Below are positions 34,161 to 47,000 of a DNA stretch of 64,000 nucleotides, piece by piece. Origin of the DNA: Rhinopomastus cyanomelas (taxonomy: Eukaryota; Chordata; Aves; Bucerotiformes; Rhinopomastidae); NCBI GenBank assembly GCA_013400115.1, contig VXBP01001155.1, positions 1-64,000 of the forward strand. Reading direction: 5' to 3'. Below the pieces are notes generated by a model, which worked only from the letters and a program-made list of their open reading frames with translations, was not told the DNA's origin and ran no database searches. Position 1 is the first letter of the stretch; every line of letters begins with the position of its first letter. Made by a program: the position numbers and the translations under genes.

Positions 34161-34948
34161 TAGATTTATAGCACTGCATTTTTTTATCTTCTGGATTTCT
34201 CTATCTTCTCTGTTCGTGATAGACTTTCCTGTATTTTTACATTAAATAGTGCTGTTATCTCAATAACAGGGCAAAACTGTAGTTAGCTGCATAAGTAATA
34301 GGAGTGAGATCCAGAGGTCAGACCTTGTAAATAACTGTGCTCTGACCCAAGGTAGCAAGTTTGTTTAGTGAGAAATTGATTAGTCAATATTTCCATAGTC
34401 TTGCTGTGACTGGAGTTATTAGAAATCTTGCTCAGCTGTTCCATGGTTCAGGACTTATTTGTGAGCAATGTCACTTTCATATCTCTTGTTTGTCTGCAGG
34501 TAGAATAGTTTAAAAAATTATGGTTTTTCCTGTATCTCTTTGCTATTTTTTGCTTGCGTTATGTTCGAGTTATGGTTTTGTTTGCCTATTCAGAGAGATG
34601 AGAGGAGTCATTATTTTGCTCAAAACTGCAAGAAGCTTTCTGGCACTTTACACTTCCCTACTTATGATAGAGCCCTAGGGGAACTCTACAGCTAATTTCT
34701 GACCATGACAACAAAAATCCTGCTTTTTACTGTAATACAGCCTGAGATTATCTTAGAAACTCATGACTCCAGGGATTTAGTCTTTAAGACTAAGCACCAA
34801 TTATTACTAGAAGCCAAGATAAAAATAGTCCTGTTGATTTTGAATTAACTGTGTCCATCTAGAGCTACAGAAATAAGTGGAGTATGCTGAATATTAACTG
34901 GTAGGAATTGTTATGGTTTTGCATATGTAGAATTATTTAGTATATACG

Positions 34949-35019
34949 ATTGCAGTTTCTGTCACGGAGATGGACACATCCATTTAAGAGGTATCCATCT
35001 CCATGAAAGAAACTGCAAT
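34949..35019. other. 71-nt near-perfect inverted repeat (hairpin)
   Basis: The left arm at 34,949-34,974 (starts ATTGCAGTTTCT) pairs with the right arm at 34,994-35,019 (ends AGAAACTGCAAT) in 24 of 26 positions. The loop is 19 bases. The two mismatches would be G·A and C·A in the forward transcript. Length and shape are like an animal pre-microRNA, but also like a short palindromic transposon remnant. I do not recognise the arm sequence as a known microRNA. Confidence 0.85.
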
Positions 35020-35523
35020 TCATACAACTTCACAGATAAACTCCTTTGCTTGCCTACCCACATCAGCTCGTTTCCTTGTGGTCTCTTTATGTTTCACTGA
35101 CTTGCTCCAAGCCTATTTTTAAATATCAGGCTTTTCTGTTTCAACATGTCCCAGTATTCTGCCCACGAGAGAGGCTAAGCCTGAGAAACAGCTAAATGTG
35201 TGTCCCTCTGATGTCAAATGTAAATGGGAGCAGTTGTTTACTTTCAATAAGTCCTGACAGTGCCCCTTTGTAAAAGGACAAGGTTTTCTTAGTGAGTGTG
35301 TTTGGGAAAAACTTGTTTTGATTGACGACAGTGACAATACCCCTAAGGGATTATGCAAAACTCTAATAGAGCTATTACCTTCTTTTCACAGAATAGCAGT
35401 AGTGTGTGTTTGGGTGGATGCTTCCTTCTGCTTTAATTAGAGCAAAATTCCTACTGGTGCAGGTTTATCTTTTGCAATATACGTTGGCTATTTACTTGTT
35501 GTAACTATAGATCCTCAGCAAAG

Positions 35524-35547
35524 GTGACAGCTGTGTGAAGCTGTCAC
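35524..35547. repeat. Short perfect hairpin
   Basis: GTGACAGCT and AGCTGTCAC form a perfect 9-bp inverted repeat around a 6-base loop. It is short enough to be chance in a window this long. Confidence 0.7.
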
Positions 35548-37082
35548 AATAAATATAGCAATAATTTTATTATTGTCTCAGTGGGTAGAATGTGCTCGGG
35601 ACCCCAATGTCTCTACTCCTGAAGAAATGTCAAGCATGAAATGCCTCATGACTAATAAAAACACACATGGCATGTGTATGTGGGTAACTTACATGTATAT
35701 GCTGCACAGACGTGTATTTTTAGTAACATGCTGTAATTATGGTGAAAGTTCTGTCGGTGTTTCCAGTATAAACATCATTTTCAGGATTTATTACATAGCT
35801 ATAGAATTAGATCCCAATAGAATTTGGCAAAGGAGGTCCCAGCTTGGGTAGTGAACTCTTCTACAGATTTCTTCTCAAAGAATCGCTTTATAATGTATAC
35901 AACACAAACAGACACAGATGTTTGCAAAGTTTTAATTTCTGCTGGTGTAATTAAAAACCAGCGCAGGTTTCAGAAGTAGGTTCACGTCAGAAAGATGCTC
36001 AAGTTAAGATAAAAAAAAGCAACTGGCAAATGCTCATTATGCCCAGTGTAGTCTGCTTCTTTTCAGTGTTTCAGATAACTTTTTGATGGCAGCGAGGAAA
36101 TATCAGGGCTACTGTTCTGTCCTTTGCTTGGCTCAAACATGAGGCCCTGTTTCAAACTTGCAGAGGACAGAGAACTGAACTCCAGCTCTCCCTGCTCTGC
36201 AAGCCTCAACAGTGCTGGAGCCGTACGAGCAATCTGGCATCATGAACATCTCAACACTTTGCAGACATTGCAGGGAGTCTGACTTGTTGGTATTGGAACT
36301 TATATTTGTGTGTTCAAATTCTGTTTTATTCTGGTGTTCTCATAGCTTGTGGAAAGACTGATTCCACTGGAGATGGCCCATGGAAGAATTTTGCCCAATA
36401 AAGTAGTTCTTTGATGAGATAGCTAAAATTTCTCTTCCGGTTCTGACAGTTGCTACACTTTCAGCTCTAAGTAAGTGGAATAATAAAAAGAATTGCTTTC
36501 TGACTGCTGTCTATGCCATGGCAAGACAGTCCAGCCTTGCAATGAAGTAGTTGAAACCTGTTCTCATTGCAGGGCAGATGAACTCCATAGTGTCCCCTTA
36601 ATACACTTAATACATAGTGAAGTTCTTCAAATATCTTGACGTTTCAGCAAGGAAAAACATCGTTCCATCTCAAACATTCTAGTGAAATAAATGACACTCT
36701 ATTCCTACTTAGTAGAGCTAAAGCTTGAAATTCATGAGCTGTAACCAAGTATAAATTTTATTCTCAATGTGGATAAAAAGTTCTGAAAAGGAAAAAGACA
36801 ATATAAATGTGTCAAAGTAGATAATGGTGTCTAATGCTATCGAACGGCTACCTATAGTAAGGCTGATCTATGAGTAAGGTCAAGATTTCTATCCTCTTTA
36901 CATACAATTATCTATATGGAGAGAAGCATCGTATCAGGGTGGTCATGTTTTAAACTGGAGCTGTATATGGAAAGGGCTTTAGCAACTGGCATGCTGTTGT
37001 CAGTTTTTATACTAATGACAATTGGTGGTTTACGAACAGATAGACTAATAGTCCAACAGCAGCCAACTTCAAACACTACCAC

Positions 37083-37108
37083 TATATATATATACACATA
37101 CATACATG
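37083..37108 (+). repeat. TA/CA microsatellite
   Basis: ATATATATATACACATACAT and continuing. Simple repeat. Confidence 0.85.
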
Positions 37109-37883
37109 TACTAACAGAATATTTGAAGATTTGAATTGTAAATTATATAGACAGCTTCCTTCATGTCATCTAATACACTGAAAAGCTCTTTCTTCATCAT
37201 GGCTTAATTGAAAAGGAGTGGAAGGCACTGATCTCCTCTTGTATTACAAGGTTTTTTTTGAATGGGCGGGATTCCTGTCATATAGCACGAGAAATCTAGA
37301 AGGACTAATGGCCTTAACTAAAACAAACACCCCAAATTTGCTTTGATTAGTTCAAAAGAGCAAACAAACAGAGTTATGTTCTTGAGATTATAATCAAAGT
37401 TGCCAGTGCTTACTTTGAAACTATAAACAAGAACAAAACCACAAGAAAACACACATAATTTATTTTCTATACAAGATAGATGTTTTCAGGGCATTATTCA
37501 TGGTGATTTCCATATTCCAAGTTAGACTCTTGAGAAATGCAATAATTGTGAGAAGGGTTAAACTATCCTGGCATTGAAAGCTGAGCCTTCAGTTATTTTC
37601 ATCAAATTTGAACAATCAGTTTGATTGTCATAGTGTGTGAACTCTTCTATCTCTACTGAGGTATCTGTGTGAACATGGTATGTTCCTTTTCTATCTATAC
37701 TACGGTGCAGCAAGCCTTCAGTTTGGAAAAATTAAGGTGAATAGAGGTCATCAGATCTCTTTATCTGATTGTAGCCAAGAAAACTGCTGAAAGCAAGCAA
37801 GTACTCTGCAGGCACACAGTGATTTTTCACGATGACTTTGAGTAGAACCTTGAAATTTGATGTAGTCATAGATCATGGACCTG

Positions 37884-37930
37884 GGTGCACGCACACACCA
37901 TACACGCATGTCGTGCACGCACACAGACAG
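37884..37930 (+). repeat. Alternating purine-pyrimidine CA/GC tract
   Basis: GTGCACGCACACAC occurs twice, about 28 bases apart, linked by ATACACGCATGTC. Alternating purine-pyrimidine DNA of this kind can adopt the Z form. Confidence 0.75.
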
Positions 37931-40900
37931 AAAGAAAGGAAATAACAAAACTGCAATCCAGATCTCACTGAGAATGTTTCTTCACAGGGCAGTCCGTGGC
38001 TGAGGATGGGTGGCATTTCATCTTTATAGTCCTTCAGTGTCTCTTATTTTGTAACTTCACCCTAGTCTTGCTTTATTATTGTAGATTTATTTATCCGTAC
38101 TTGAGCAGTATATAGACACCCATAGAAGAGCTGTAGGTGCCCATAAAACTCATTAGATTTACAATTCCAAATTATGGCCACCAAACAGCGTAGCAATAAT
38201 CCCATAAAGAGAACAAATTAACTCAGCTAGTCAATAAATCAGAGAAATGGAAAATCGTGCTTTCTTTTTCACCTCCAAGAAATGGGAATTGAACTTGCTG
38301 AAATGCTTTATCAAACAAATGACTCTTCCAGGATGCTCAGAAGATCGTGACATTTGGCTGGGTGGGGTTTTCTAAAATTTTTTGATTTCTGTGAAGAAAA
38401 TAATTAACCGCTTCAGTACTTTTTGTGTGTATTAGGTGTCCCAGTGGGTATGACATTGTCAGCTACCAAGACTAGAAGTTCTCTGATGTCATTGCTTCCA
38501 TTTATCATGTTCCAGACAAGAAAATAACCATATATTGTCGCCTGAGTCATTATTAAAAATTACAGATGTGCTAATGTTATTTTTTAGCCTCTACAAGACA
38601 ATGGGTAATCGCATATTGCAGCTGGCAATGAGTGACCGGGGGCAAATGCTGTGTGGAAGAGCAAGGTGCAATTCATTTATTTTCCCTCACTTTAGTAGCA
38701 AGGTCTCTTCATAGCCCCATATAAGCTCTTGGGTGAAAGGACCATCACTTGCTTTATTCACCTAAGAAACAGAGCGCTGATGTGGTTGGCCTCTAGATCC
38801 CAACCTCATCCCTTCTAATTTTAGGATCTAAGTGTTCTACAGCTCTGAAAAACATGGTGTTCTCCTGATGTCATGTCCTTTCCATTTCATTCTCTCTACT
38901 GCAGGGTAGATGGAAAGACACAAATATCTGTAGAATGTAAATCAGACTTAATATGCATCCAAATACCAGGATTTTGGTCAACTACTATTTCATGTGAGGT
39001 GCTGACAGCTAGAGAGAAGAGTCTTGGTTTTCTTCAATATGTTACTCCTTACAGGAAGTCCTGTATCATATTCCATAGAAAGTAATGTGACCAGGTTATC
39101 ATTTTCTACAGTGGGTTAAGACCTGGTGGAGTTACTCTGTAAATTCTTAAAATTAACGTTTTAAAATAAAAGATTGATCCTCAGGGTAAAAACACCCTGG
39201 CTGTTACTCTAACCCAGGCCTTTCTCTTTGATTCAAAAAAATTGTGGCATGTTTAAGAGACAAAATTTATCAAAGTTAGTAATAAAGAATGATAGCCAGC
39301 ACCGAACTCTGCCTCTGTCTGCACGGATGGACTGCTAGCCAACCGTAGCTTGAACACAATTAAAAATACAATTTGACTTTGAAATCCAAATGTATCTAGC
39401 ACTTCCCTCCCTAGAGGACGAAACCAGATGTGCCTTGTTTTTATCCCGCTGACAGCTAAACATAATTTCCTATGTAGACATCCACAAAAATCCTGTGATA
39501 TCTTAAAAAGTAAATTTCATCGGGCTAAACGCAGATCTGAAGCATTAGACTAATGAAATTTTAAACCCCATCCTATGAAGTTATATTTCACAAAAGCAGA
39601 AAGGAGTTTCTATCCCTTTTTGCTGCAAATTTTGTGAACATATGGTGTAATGTGGAAACACGGGTAGTCAGAACAGTTAGCAGTTGCTGTGGTACTGCTG
39701 GCTTATTTCCACTTTACAAATTCATACGAAGCTAAAATATCACGCTGGTGACATATGCTTACCGGCTCTCCATTTACTGCCTGCAGCTATGGGCTCCTGT
39801 ATTCTAATGGTAATTCTACAATCTGTTCACTGACAGCTCAGGGGGCCAGATGATATGCACACTACTGACAGGGACATCACTTTCATGAAACATTTACTTC
39901 TCTGCACCTGAATATTGGAGTAATCATATAGAGAGTCGACACACCATGAAATAGAGTTAGACTGAAGATTCTGAGGAGAAAATAGCAGACTGTCACTCAA
40001 AATAAAGTTCATTTTATACCCGGCAGAGCTAGGTTAAAAGACATTTCCCTACACTGAAAATGCTTTCCATCTTTAAAGCTGCAGTTTAAAAGAAAAATGT
40101 TTTTCCCTGTATTTTTTTTTTCAGTGGCTCAAGGGATAATTACACTCTGAGACTTGCATTTGAGAAAGCTTGTACTTTCTTATCCCATGCTGTTTGGATG
40201 AAGTCACAATTACCGTGGGTGGGTGGGCACAGGCAGTTCAGCCCTGCCACACTGTCAAGAGTATCACCAAACTATCTCTTAGTAACTTCATTTTATTTTC
40301 TTGTGCTGCCTTACAAGGTTGGCTGGAGGGTTTTCAGTGCTAGAAGGACATTTTCGTGAAGCCATCTTTCCGATCAGATCTCTACACCGACCTGAGGCAG
40401 CAGCACAGGTTCAGCTGAGCTTTATTTAGGTAGTGAATCACTGCCAGAGGGGACACAGAGCCAGGATGGGATTAGGTGACTGATGTGCTGGGGAGTCACA
40501 TCTGTGTACAGCCAAAGCAGTCAAAGGACTTGCTGTGGGATCAGTATAAGCTGCACAGAGAAAGAACTGTGGAAGTGTTCCGCAGCAGGCACAAGGAGAG
40601 GTGGATAATAAGCACATTCAGATGAGAGCTGATAAGGTGCACAATGCTCTCCATAAATGCTGTGTTTTACAGAAAAGGGTAACGACGAGTTCCAGGGCAC
40701 AAGGTTAACCTCATTCAGAACTTGAGAAACATCAACCTCTGCCATTTCCACCAGCAGACAATAACCAATTCTCTAAAATTAGAAAAGATTAGTAGAGCAG
40801 TAGAATAAAACACGGATTATTTCCTGGCTAGTATAGGCTGGGCAAGGATAAATGTATAATGTGCAAGCTAGCAGTTGGTGAACATGGAAAGCACATTTCC

Positions 40901-41717
40901 AGGATCCATGTTACCTGTGAGGGGAAATAGAGTTTTCTCAATAATACATTTGCCATGCTTTGGCTGTCATGAGAGTAATTATGAACAGAGAGATTTGCAG
41001 CCATGTACTGGAGAAGCAACTTAACAAGGTGGATGGCGGTTAAGTTAAATTAAATGCAATGAGGAGACCAAAACAACCATGTGAGAAGAAAAAGATGTTT
41101 TGAAATCTTTCCATGTTAATGTACTATGGAATGTGAGACATTCACACAGACTTAGAAAGAAAATGCAGCGGAAGAAAAGTGGAGATTGTTGAAAAGTAAT
41201 GCTTCTGCTGACCAAGGATCCTCGCTGTTGGCCTTTTGTGTTGGTCCATTGAAAATCTGACTTTTGCTGCAGTAGGGAAAGCTGCCCATGTTGAAATTAT
41301 CATACGCTAGAACAGTGAAGTCTGGTCAGATGCCATCATAACGATGTCTTATCAAACACCCACATATGTGATTTAACTCTTCAGAGCTACTTCTCTAAGC
41401 ACTGAAAGCCACTCCTGTGATTGTTTCAACCCTTTTACGACTTCTGATTCTCTCTATATTACCAGCAGACACACTGCATGAAGCATAGCCAATGTCATTA
41501 AGGTCAAGCAATAAGGAGTCTGTTCTATAGTACCTTGTCTTCTAAGGAATTGTCTCACAATACACTCAAGTTGTGATCAAGGAAAGGTTATCAGATTTTT
41601 CTTTCTATGAGGTAACATGTCTGCTAGTTTCAGATTTCCCATATCCCAGACCTAAGGGGTTTTAATTTGTGTTGTAAAGGTATAGTAGAAGCAATGTATT
41701 TTGGGTCGGTTGAAAAT

Positions 41718-41898
41718 TACAGAGCACTGGAACAGGCTGCCCAGGGAAGTTGTGGAGTCTCCTTCTCTGGAGACATTTAAAACCCACTTGGATGTGTTCC
41801 TATGCGACTTGGTCTAGGTGATCCTGCTGTGGCAGGGGGATTGGACTAGATGTTTTTTTGAGGTCCCTTCCAATCCCTAATGATTCTATGATTCTATT
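41718..41898 (+). mobile_element. CR1 3' fragment with tail
   Basis: A forward CR1: ACAGAGCACTGGAACAGGCT, GCCCAGGGAAGTTGTGGAGT, GCGACTTGGTCTAGGTGATC, GGGGGATTGGACTAGATG, CCAATCCCTAATGATTCTAT, tail ATTCTATGATTCTAT. Few differences from the consensus seen in the window, so it is among the youngest copies. Confidence 0.95.
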
Positions 41899-43185
41899 TA
41901 TATACAGGGGCTTTATATAAAACAGTATGTTTTATACAAACTGAAATACCTGGAGGTAGGTGTTGAAAAAATATTGCTAATAAACTAGGAAAAAAAATTA
42001 CCTATTGGAACAGTTAATTTTAAGCAAACAAAATAAAACTTGGAAATACAGAAAGCTTCTATAGTTGTTTTTGCATTATCTTGTTCAAGTAAGAACAAAA
42101 CACATAGAGGATTCATAGGAAGTAAAAGTATTTTTGCCCCAGAACATATTTTTAAAAAATAAATTATGAAAAGAGATACAAGAATATTTGCAGTACTGAA
42201 TCATACCTACTTTTTATGTCTATTTCAACATTTCTGAGAAAATGTGTAATGTTTTTTAACTGAGTAGCTACATTTTATAGGATTGCCTGGAAAATCTTTT
42301 CTGCCTATAAAAGAGCAGGGATGCCTCAAGGCAATGCTGTACCACGTGGCTGTAGCCTGCTGCAGAGTGTGTACCCCCACTTTTCTCTTTTTTTAACGGA
42401 AAGCTTATTTATACACCTCTTGTTTTGATTTTTCCAAATTTACATTGGCATATTAAAACTTCATTGTAAAAGTTGTTTTTATTTTATAATAAAATATAAC
42501 ATCATCTCCTCTTTATTTTGGTGGCAAAATGAAGAGATGAACCACAGAATCTCTTCATTAGTTTTCCCCAATTTTAAATTTCCTCAAGCACAGTGGGGTT
42601 TTTTTTTCAGAGCTGCCTGCAGCACATTCTTAAAGTGTTTCCTTCAAAGTGATGTAGCTATAAATGTGATGGAGAGGGCTGAATGGCATCTAACAGTTGT
42701 CCCAAACCAGGAATGGAGAGTAGCACTGACTGGTTTTTTTAGACGTAATTAATTTTACATCTCCATTGCAGCAGACTTTTTCAAACTGAAATTCACCCTG
42801 GGGTAGAAAGAGTAGAAAAAAAAATAAGGCTTTGTGTGTCATTAAGGGCTGGGTAGATTTTGAAGAGCATGTCTCGCTTCACTTCAGTGTCTCTGAGACA
42901 CTGGGGGAAAGGACAACTTTCTACCTAAGATTTGCAGGTTTCTTACTTGAGAAAGTCAGAAGTAAACTTTTTGCATTTCATTAATTTGACCAATTAAATA
43001 GAGTGTCTCCCAACAGGACTTATTGTACATGTGTGAAATACATGAAAACCTCTCCTCCGTGCATTGACAGGTGGGTGTCTACACTACCTGGTCCCACTGC
43101 CTGAATATTCTCAGAGTGCAGAGGGTATTTTCAGTTAAACACTTTGGGTAATTTAAAATACAAATACAGAATAATGAAGTGGATC
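41899..43185. other. Unique non-coding sequence
   Basis: AT-rich. It includes CCTATAAAAGAGCAGGGATG at about 42,304-42,323, which looks like a TATA box but lacks any supported downstream exon. Confidence 0.5.
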
Positions 43186-44017
43186 TCTTCAGCGAGATCT
43201 GGACAGGCTGGAGAGCTGGGCTGAGAAAAATCTAATGAGCTATAACAAGAGTAAGTGCAGAGTATTGCATCTGGGCAAGAACAACCCTAGGTACCAGTAT
43301 AGGCTGGGGACTGTCCTGTTGGAGTGTAGTGTAGGGGAAAGGGACTTGGGGGTCCTGGTGGACAACAAAATGACTATGTGCCAGCAATGTGCTCTTGTGG
43401 CCAAGAGGGCCAAAAGCATCCTGGGGTGGATTAGAAGAGGGGTGGTTAGCAGATCAAGAGAGGTTCTTCTCCCCCTCTACTCTGCCCTGGTGAGACTACA
43501 CCTGGAGTATTGTGTCCAGTTCTGGGCTCCTCAGTTCAAGAGGGATGTGGAGCTTCTGGAGAGAGTTCAGCGTAGGACAACAAAGATGATAAAAGAGGTG
43601 GAGCCTCTCCCTTATGAGGAGAGGCTGAGGGAGCTGGGTCTCTTTAGCTTGGAGAAGAGGAGACTGAGGGGTGACCTCATTAATGTCTACAAATATTCGA
43701 GGGGTGGGTGTTAGGAGGATGGAACTGGGCTGTTCTCGGTGTCATGTAGTGATAGGAGGAGGGGCAATGGTTGTAAGCTGGAACACAGGAGGTTCCACAT
43801 CAACCTGAGAAGGAACTTCTTCACGGTGAGAATGACGGAGCACTTGAACAGGCTGCCCAGGGGGGTTGTGGAGTCTCCCTCACTGGAGATATTCAAGACC
43901 TGACTGGATAGGTTCCTGTGTGACTTGGTTTAGGTGATCCTGCTGTTGCAGGTGGATTGGACTAGATGATCTTTCGAGGTCCTTTCCAATCCATAATGAT
44001 TCTATGATTCTATGATT
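43186..44017 (+). mobile_element. CR1 LINE fragment, well preserved, with tail
   Basis: A forward CR1 from the block CTTCAGCGAGATCTGGACAG (reverse transcriptase, after the FADD motif) to a tail of three ATTCTATG units ending near 44,017. It holds a 159-codon open frame. It is broken after KYSRGGC by a premature stop, where other frames continue SDRRRGNG and HLNRLPRGVVESPSL. It has no endonuclease or FADD motif, so it cannot act. It is the best local reference for what other copies have lost. Confidence 0.96.
43235..43714 (+). pseudogene. CR1 ORF2 C-terminal remnant, 159 codons
   Basis: The longest intact piece of CR1 protein in the window. In order it shows MSYNKSKCRVLHLGKNNPRY, LGVLVDNKMTMCQQCALVAK, SREVLLPLYSALVRLHLEYC, VQFWAPQFKRDVELLERVQR and LPYEERLRELGLFSLEKRRL. 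These belong to the region C-terminal to the reverse-transcriptase core, whose exact job is not well defined. The methionine is internal to the real ORF2, so the start is arbitrary. Confidence 0.9.
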
Positions 44018-47000
44018 AGTGTAGAGGGTTTGAAAATGCCTTCTTGGAAAAGTCTAACTGACCCAGCTTTCTCCTTTGCTGTATCACCTCAAGCCTCCTA
44101 TGAGCAAAAGACTGTGCTGGTGGATAAAGATTGCTTTCTGTTACACTCAGCCATCTACACTGTGCTTCCACCTGTTTTCTGCTCTGATATTTATCACTGG
44201 TAGCACATTTCTTGGATGCTTTCTCATCTTCATCTTGCACCTCTGGAGCTTCACAGGCTGGAATTGAAGTCACTCAGGTGCAACCAGCAGTGGCTTCTCA
44301 CTAATGCTGCCTCCCTCACTGTGCTTCTCCCCTGAAGGGGAACTGATGAAGTTGCTCCATCCCAAAGAGAATGACTGGCAGTTTCTTTCTGTCTAAAATT
44401 TTCCCTGGTCACACTTGCACTAACAAATAACTGTGGGTTGATGGCTCCACATCAGTGCTGCTCCAAGGATTCCTTTCTAGCCCTCAGGCCTTAATGCACA
44501 GACAGTGAAGCTTGTGGATGGTGCCTCACAGTCTGGTTTTTTATTATTTCAAGCATATGTTCCAGAGTCTCTGAAACTTTCAGGCTGTATCACTGTGTGC
44601 TTTTGTGATACTGGTAGGTGGGCATGAGATCTGGAGGAAGTCACTTATGAGATGATGACACCTGATGTTTTCATCCTGGAGAAAAAGTAGGGTAAATGTT
44701 TTTAAATCTAGCTTTCAGAAAGGGAATTATTGAGAGCATACTTGGTTCCTAAGTGCTATATACGAAATGAATGCTATTCTGTCTATATGTCTGCACTAGT
44801 TTCAGAGTCTTCTGTATGCCTGTGCATTCTGAGAGGACAATTAGATCTAATTGATCCACAGCAGAGAACATGGCTTTTGTTTTTTCTCTGAGGCAGACAT
44901 CCGGTGAGAATTGAGAGGACTGCTTGCACATCCTATGAACTACCACACTGCAGGCGTCTGGAGGAAGACTGCACGATCAGGAGTGCAAGTACTGAGCAAG
45001 CAACACAATGCCAGCAGGTAATTTCCTGGATACACTAACATTTGATGAATCTTTGCTTTCTAACAAAGACTCCTCTCCTCAGCATTACCAGCTTGATGTT
45101 TGAGAATCAATCCATCTTCTCCTGCATTGCACTACTTGGCTCACATCTTCACTTAGATACTTTAATCTTGGTTGCCCTGCCTCCCATGCAGAGTCCTGTT
45201 GTCTATTCTGAATTTGAGTGGGATATCTGGGTAGTTCCCCAAAGTCAGACCTTCCACTGCCTTTCAGGTGCTTGCTGCAACAGTCCCAATGAATGCTTTC
45301 AGTCATCTGAAGAGCTGTTTACCTGACTACTGCTAGTCCCTTATAAAGCAAGAAAAGAGCTGGCTGCTCAACTTGATCCAGTAATAGGAGAACAAATTAC
45401 AGGATGTTCGTCTGTGGGAAGCAATCATCTACATCTACTACTGCTCATTTCTAGAAAGCCAAACATGCTGTGTTTTCCAAAACTATAAACTAGATCTTAG
45501 AGAAACAATTTTGATTCCTTGATCAGCTGTTTTGGTTCCACATTGCTCTACAAATTGCTATAAGGTCTTAAAAGATAAACTGTAACTACCTGTCCTGGTT
45601 TGAAAAATATTGTCTGAAAGTAATAAACATGAGAAAAGGATTTGCAATAAGATTCCACCCATAACAAGAAAAAGAAAACCAAAGCAATATCTCCAAACCC
45701 GAAATACCCTGCTTGTGTGTCTCCTCCTATTACTGCCTGTTTTAACCTTATACACTTTGAGTCCAGCGAGACAGATACCTTGCCTTTCTCTCTATTCAAA
45801 CATGATTAGCTCAGCAATTATAAAAAATTAAGAGAGCTTGGGAAGACTTCTTCTCCTCGTATCTGTCCACCTTTTTCTGTGACTATCTCCCCCTTCCAGC
45901 CATTAGCCTGGGAAGTGTCAGACCCCAGCTCAGAATCACTACCAGCTCATGTCAGAGCTGTAAGGGCTGCTATGTCTTCATAGAGCCCAACAGCTTCAGT
46001 GTCCCCTAGATGCAAAACTCATCTCAAACATGGTAGGACCACCAGTCTGTTGGTAGTTCAACCCCGGTGAGGATGGGACTCATCTCAGTGAAGAGATGAG
46101 TCTCTTCACTGGTGTGCAGAAACCTCACATCATCCAAAGTGAGACTACCAGGGTTTCATAGACAGCAGGCTTGTTTATGTAAGTCAAGGTAGCACTGAGG
46201 TTTTATTTGTCAATGGATACAAAACTAAATGTCAATATATTCTGAAGAAGCAGGAATTTAAAGTAACTCTGAGATCGTGTGGCTCTACAGAGTCGTCCAA
46301 ATTCAGTGTGGCCCTGCTGATTCCATTACCACTTTATCTAAGCAGATATAAATTTCTGACACTGGTAGAGTAGCTTAAAGAGGAACAGTTCTTCCAGTAA
46401 CCTTGTGAACTGACAGACTTACTTATAACAAGTCACCATTTCGCAATTAAGTCTAAAATAAAGTAAACACAACTCAAACAAATTATCATTCCTCTAGAAT
46501 ATGAGAATTCATACAGGGTGGTAGTCAGGTCTGGGCATCCAGTGTCAGTTTTGATACTAGATTGGATAGGATGTTGAGCAAGCTACTTCAATTCTCAGCT
46601 ACATTCTGTTTTACTTTTTCAAAAAAACCCCCAAACTTATTATTTCAACAGCTTGTGCAGTAGGTGGCTTTGAGGCTTAGAAAGCTAGTATTTTTGAAGA
46701 ACTATTTATGATGCAACATCATAATTTAAGCCTGGAAAATCAATCTCTTTAAAGCCCTTGAGATAAATGTTAGATATATGAAAAAGCAGATGTTAGCAGA
46801 AGAATCATGTACATAACCAAGAGCAACGTTTGGCTGCCTTAAGCCAAATATAAAAGATGTTCATGCTTACATGCACACTGGCAAACCTACCCTGCTGAGA
46901 AACTAGATATCATTTCCTGATTAAATGCTTACTCAATCTGACTGCACCATAGAGTGATTGCAGTAGTAACGCAGCTCTGACACGGCACAGATGAAACCTT

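Larger units (their letters stand above)
34161..41717. other. Long unique stretch, no gene supported
   Basis: About 7.5 kb with no transposon recognised and no convincing exon. Open stretches are below 95 codons and lack domains. It contains the 71-nt hairpin at 34,949-35,019, a 9-bp hairpin at 35,524-35,547, a TA/CA microsatellite at 37,083-37,108 and an alternating purine-pyrimidine tract at 37,884-37,930, listed separately. Confidence 0.5.

Noticed and set aside
42304..42323. TATA-box-like CCTATAAAAGAGCAGG
   Set aside because: Isolated motif in AT-rich DNA, with no CpG island, initiator or exon after it.
45590..46020. Possible avian LTR starting TGTCCTGGTTTG
   Set aside because: Only the first dozen bases resemble an LTR start. 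No polyadenylation signal, matching second LTR or target duplication found.
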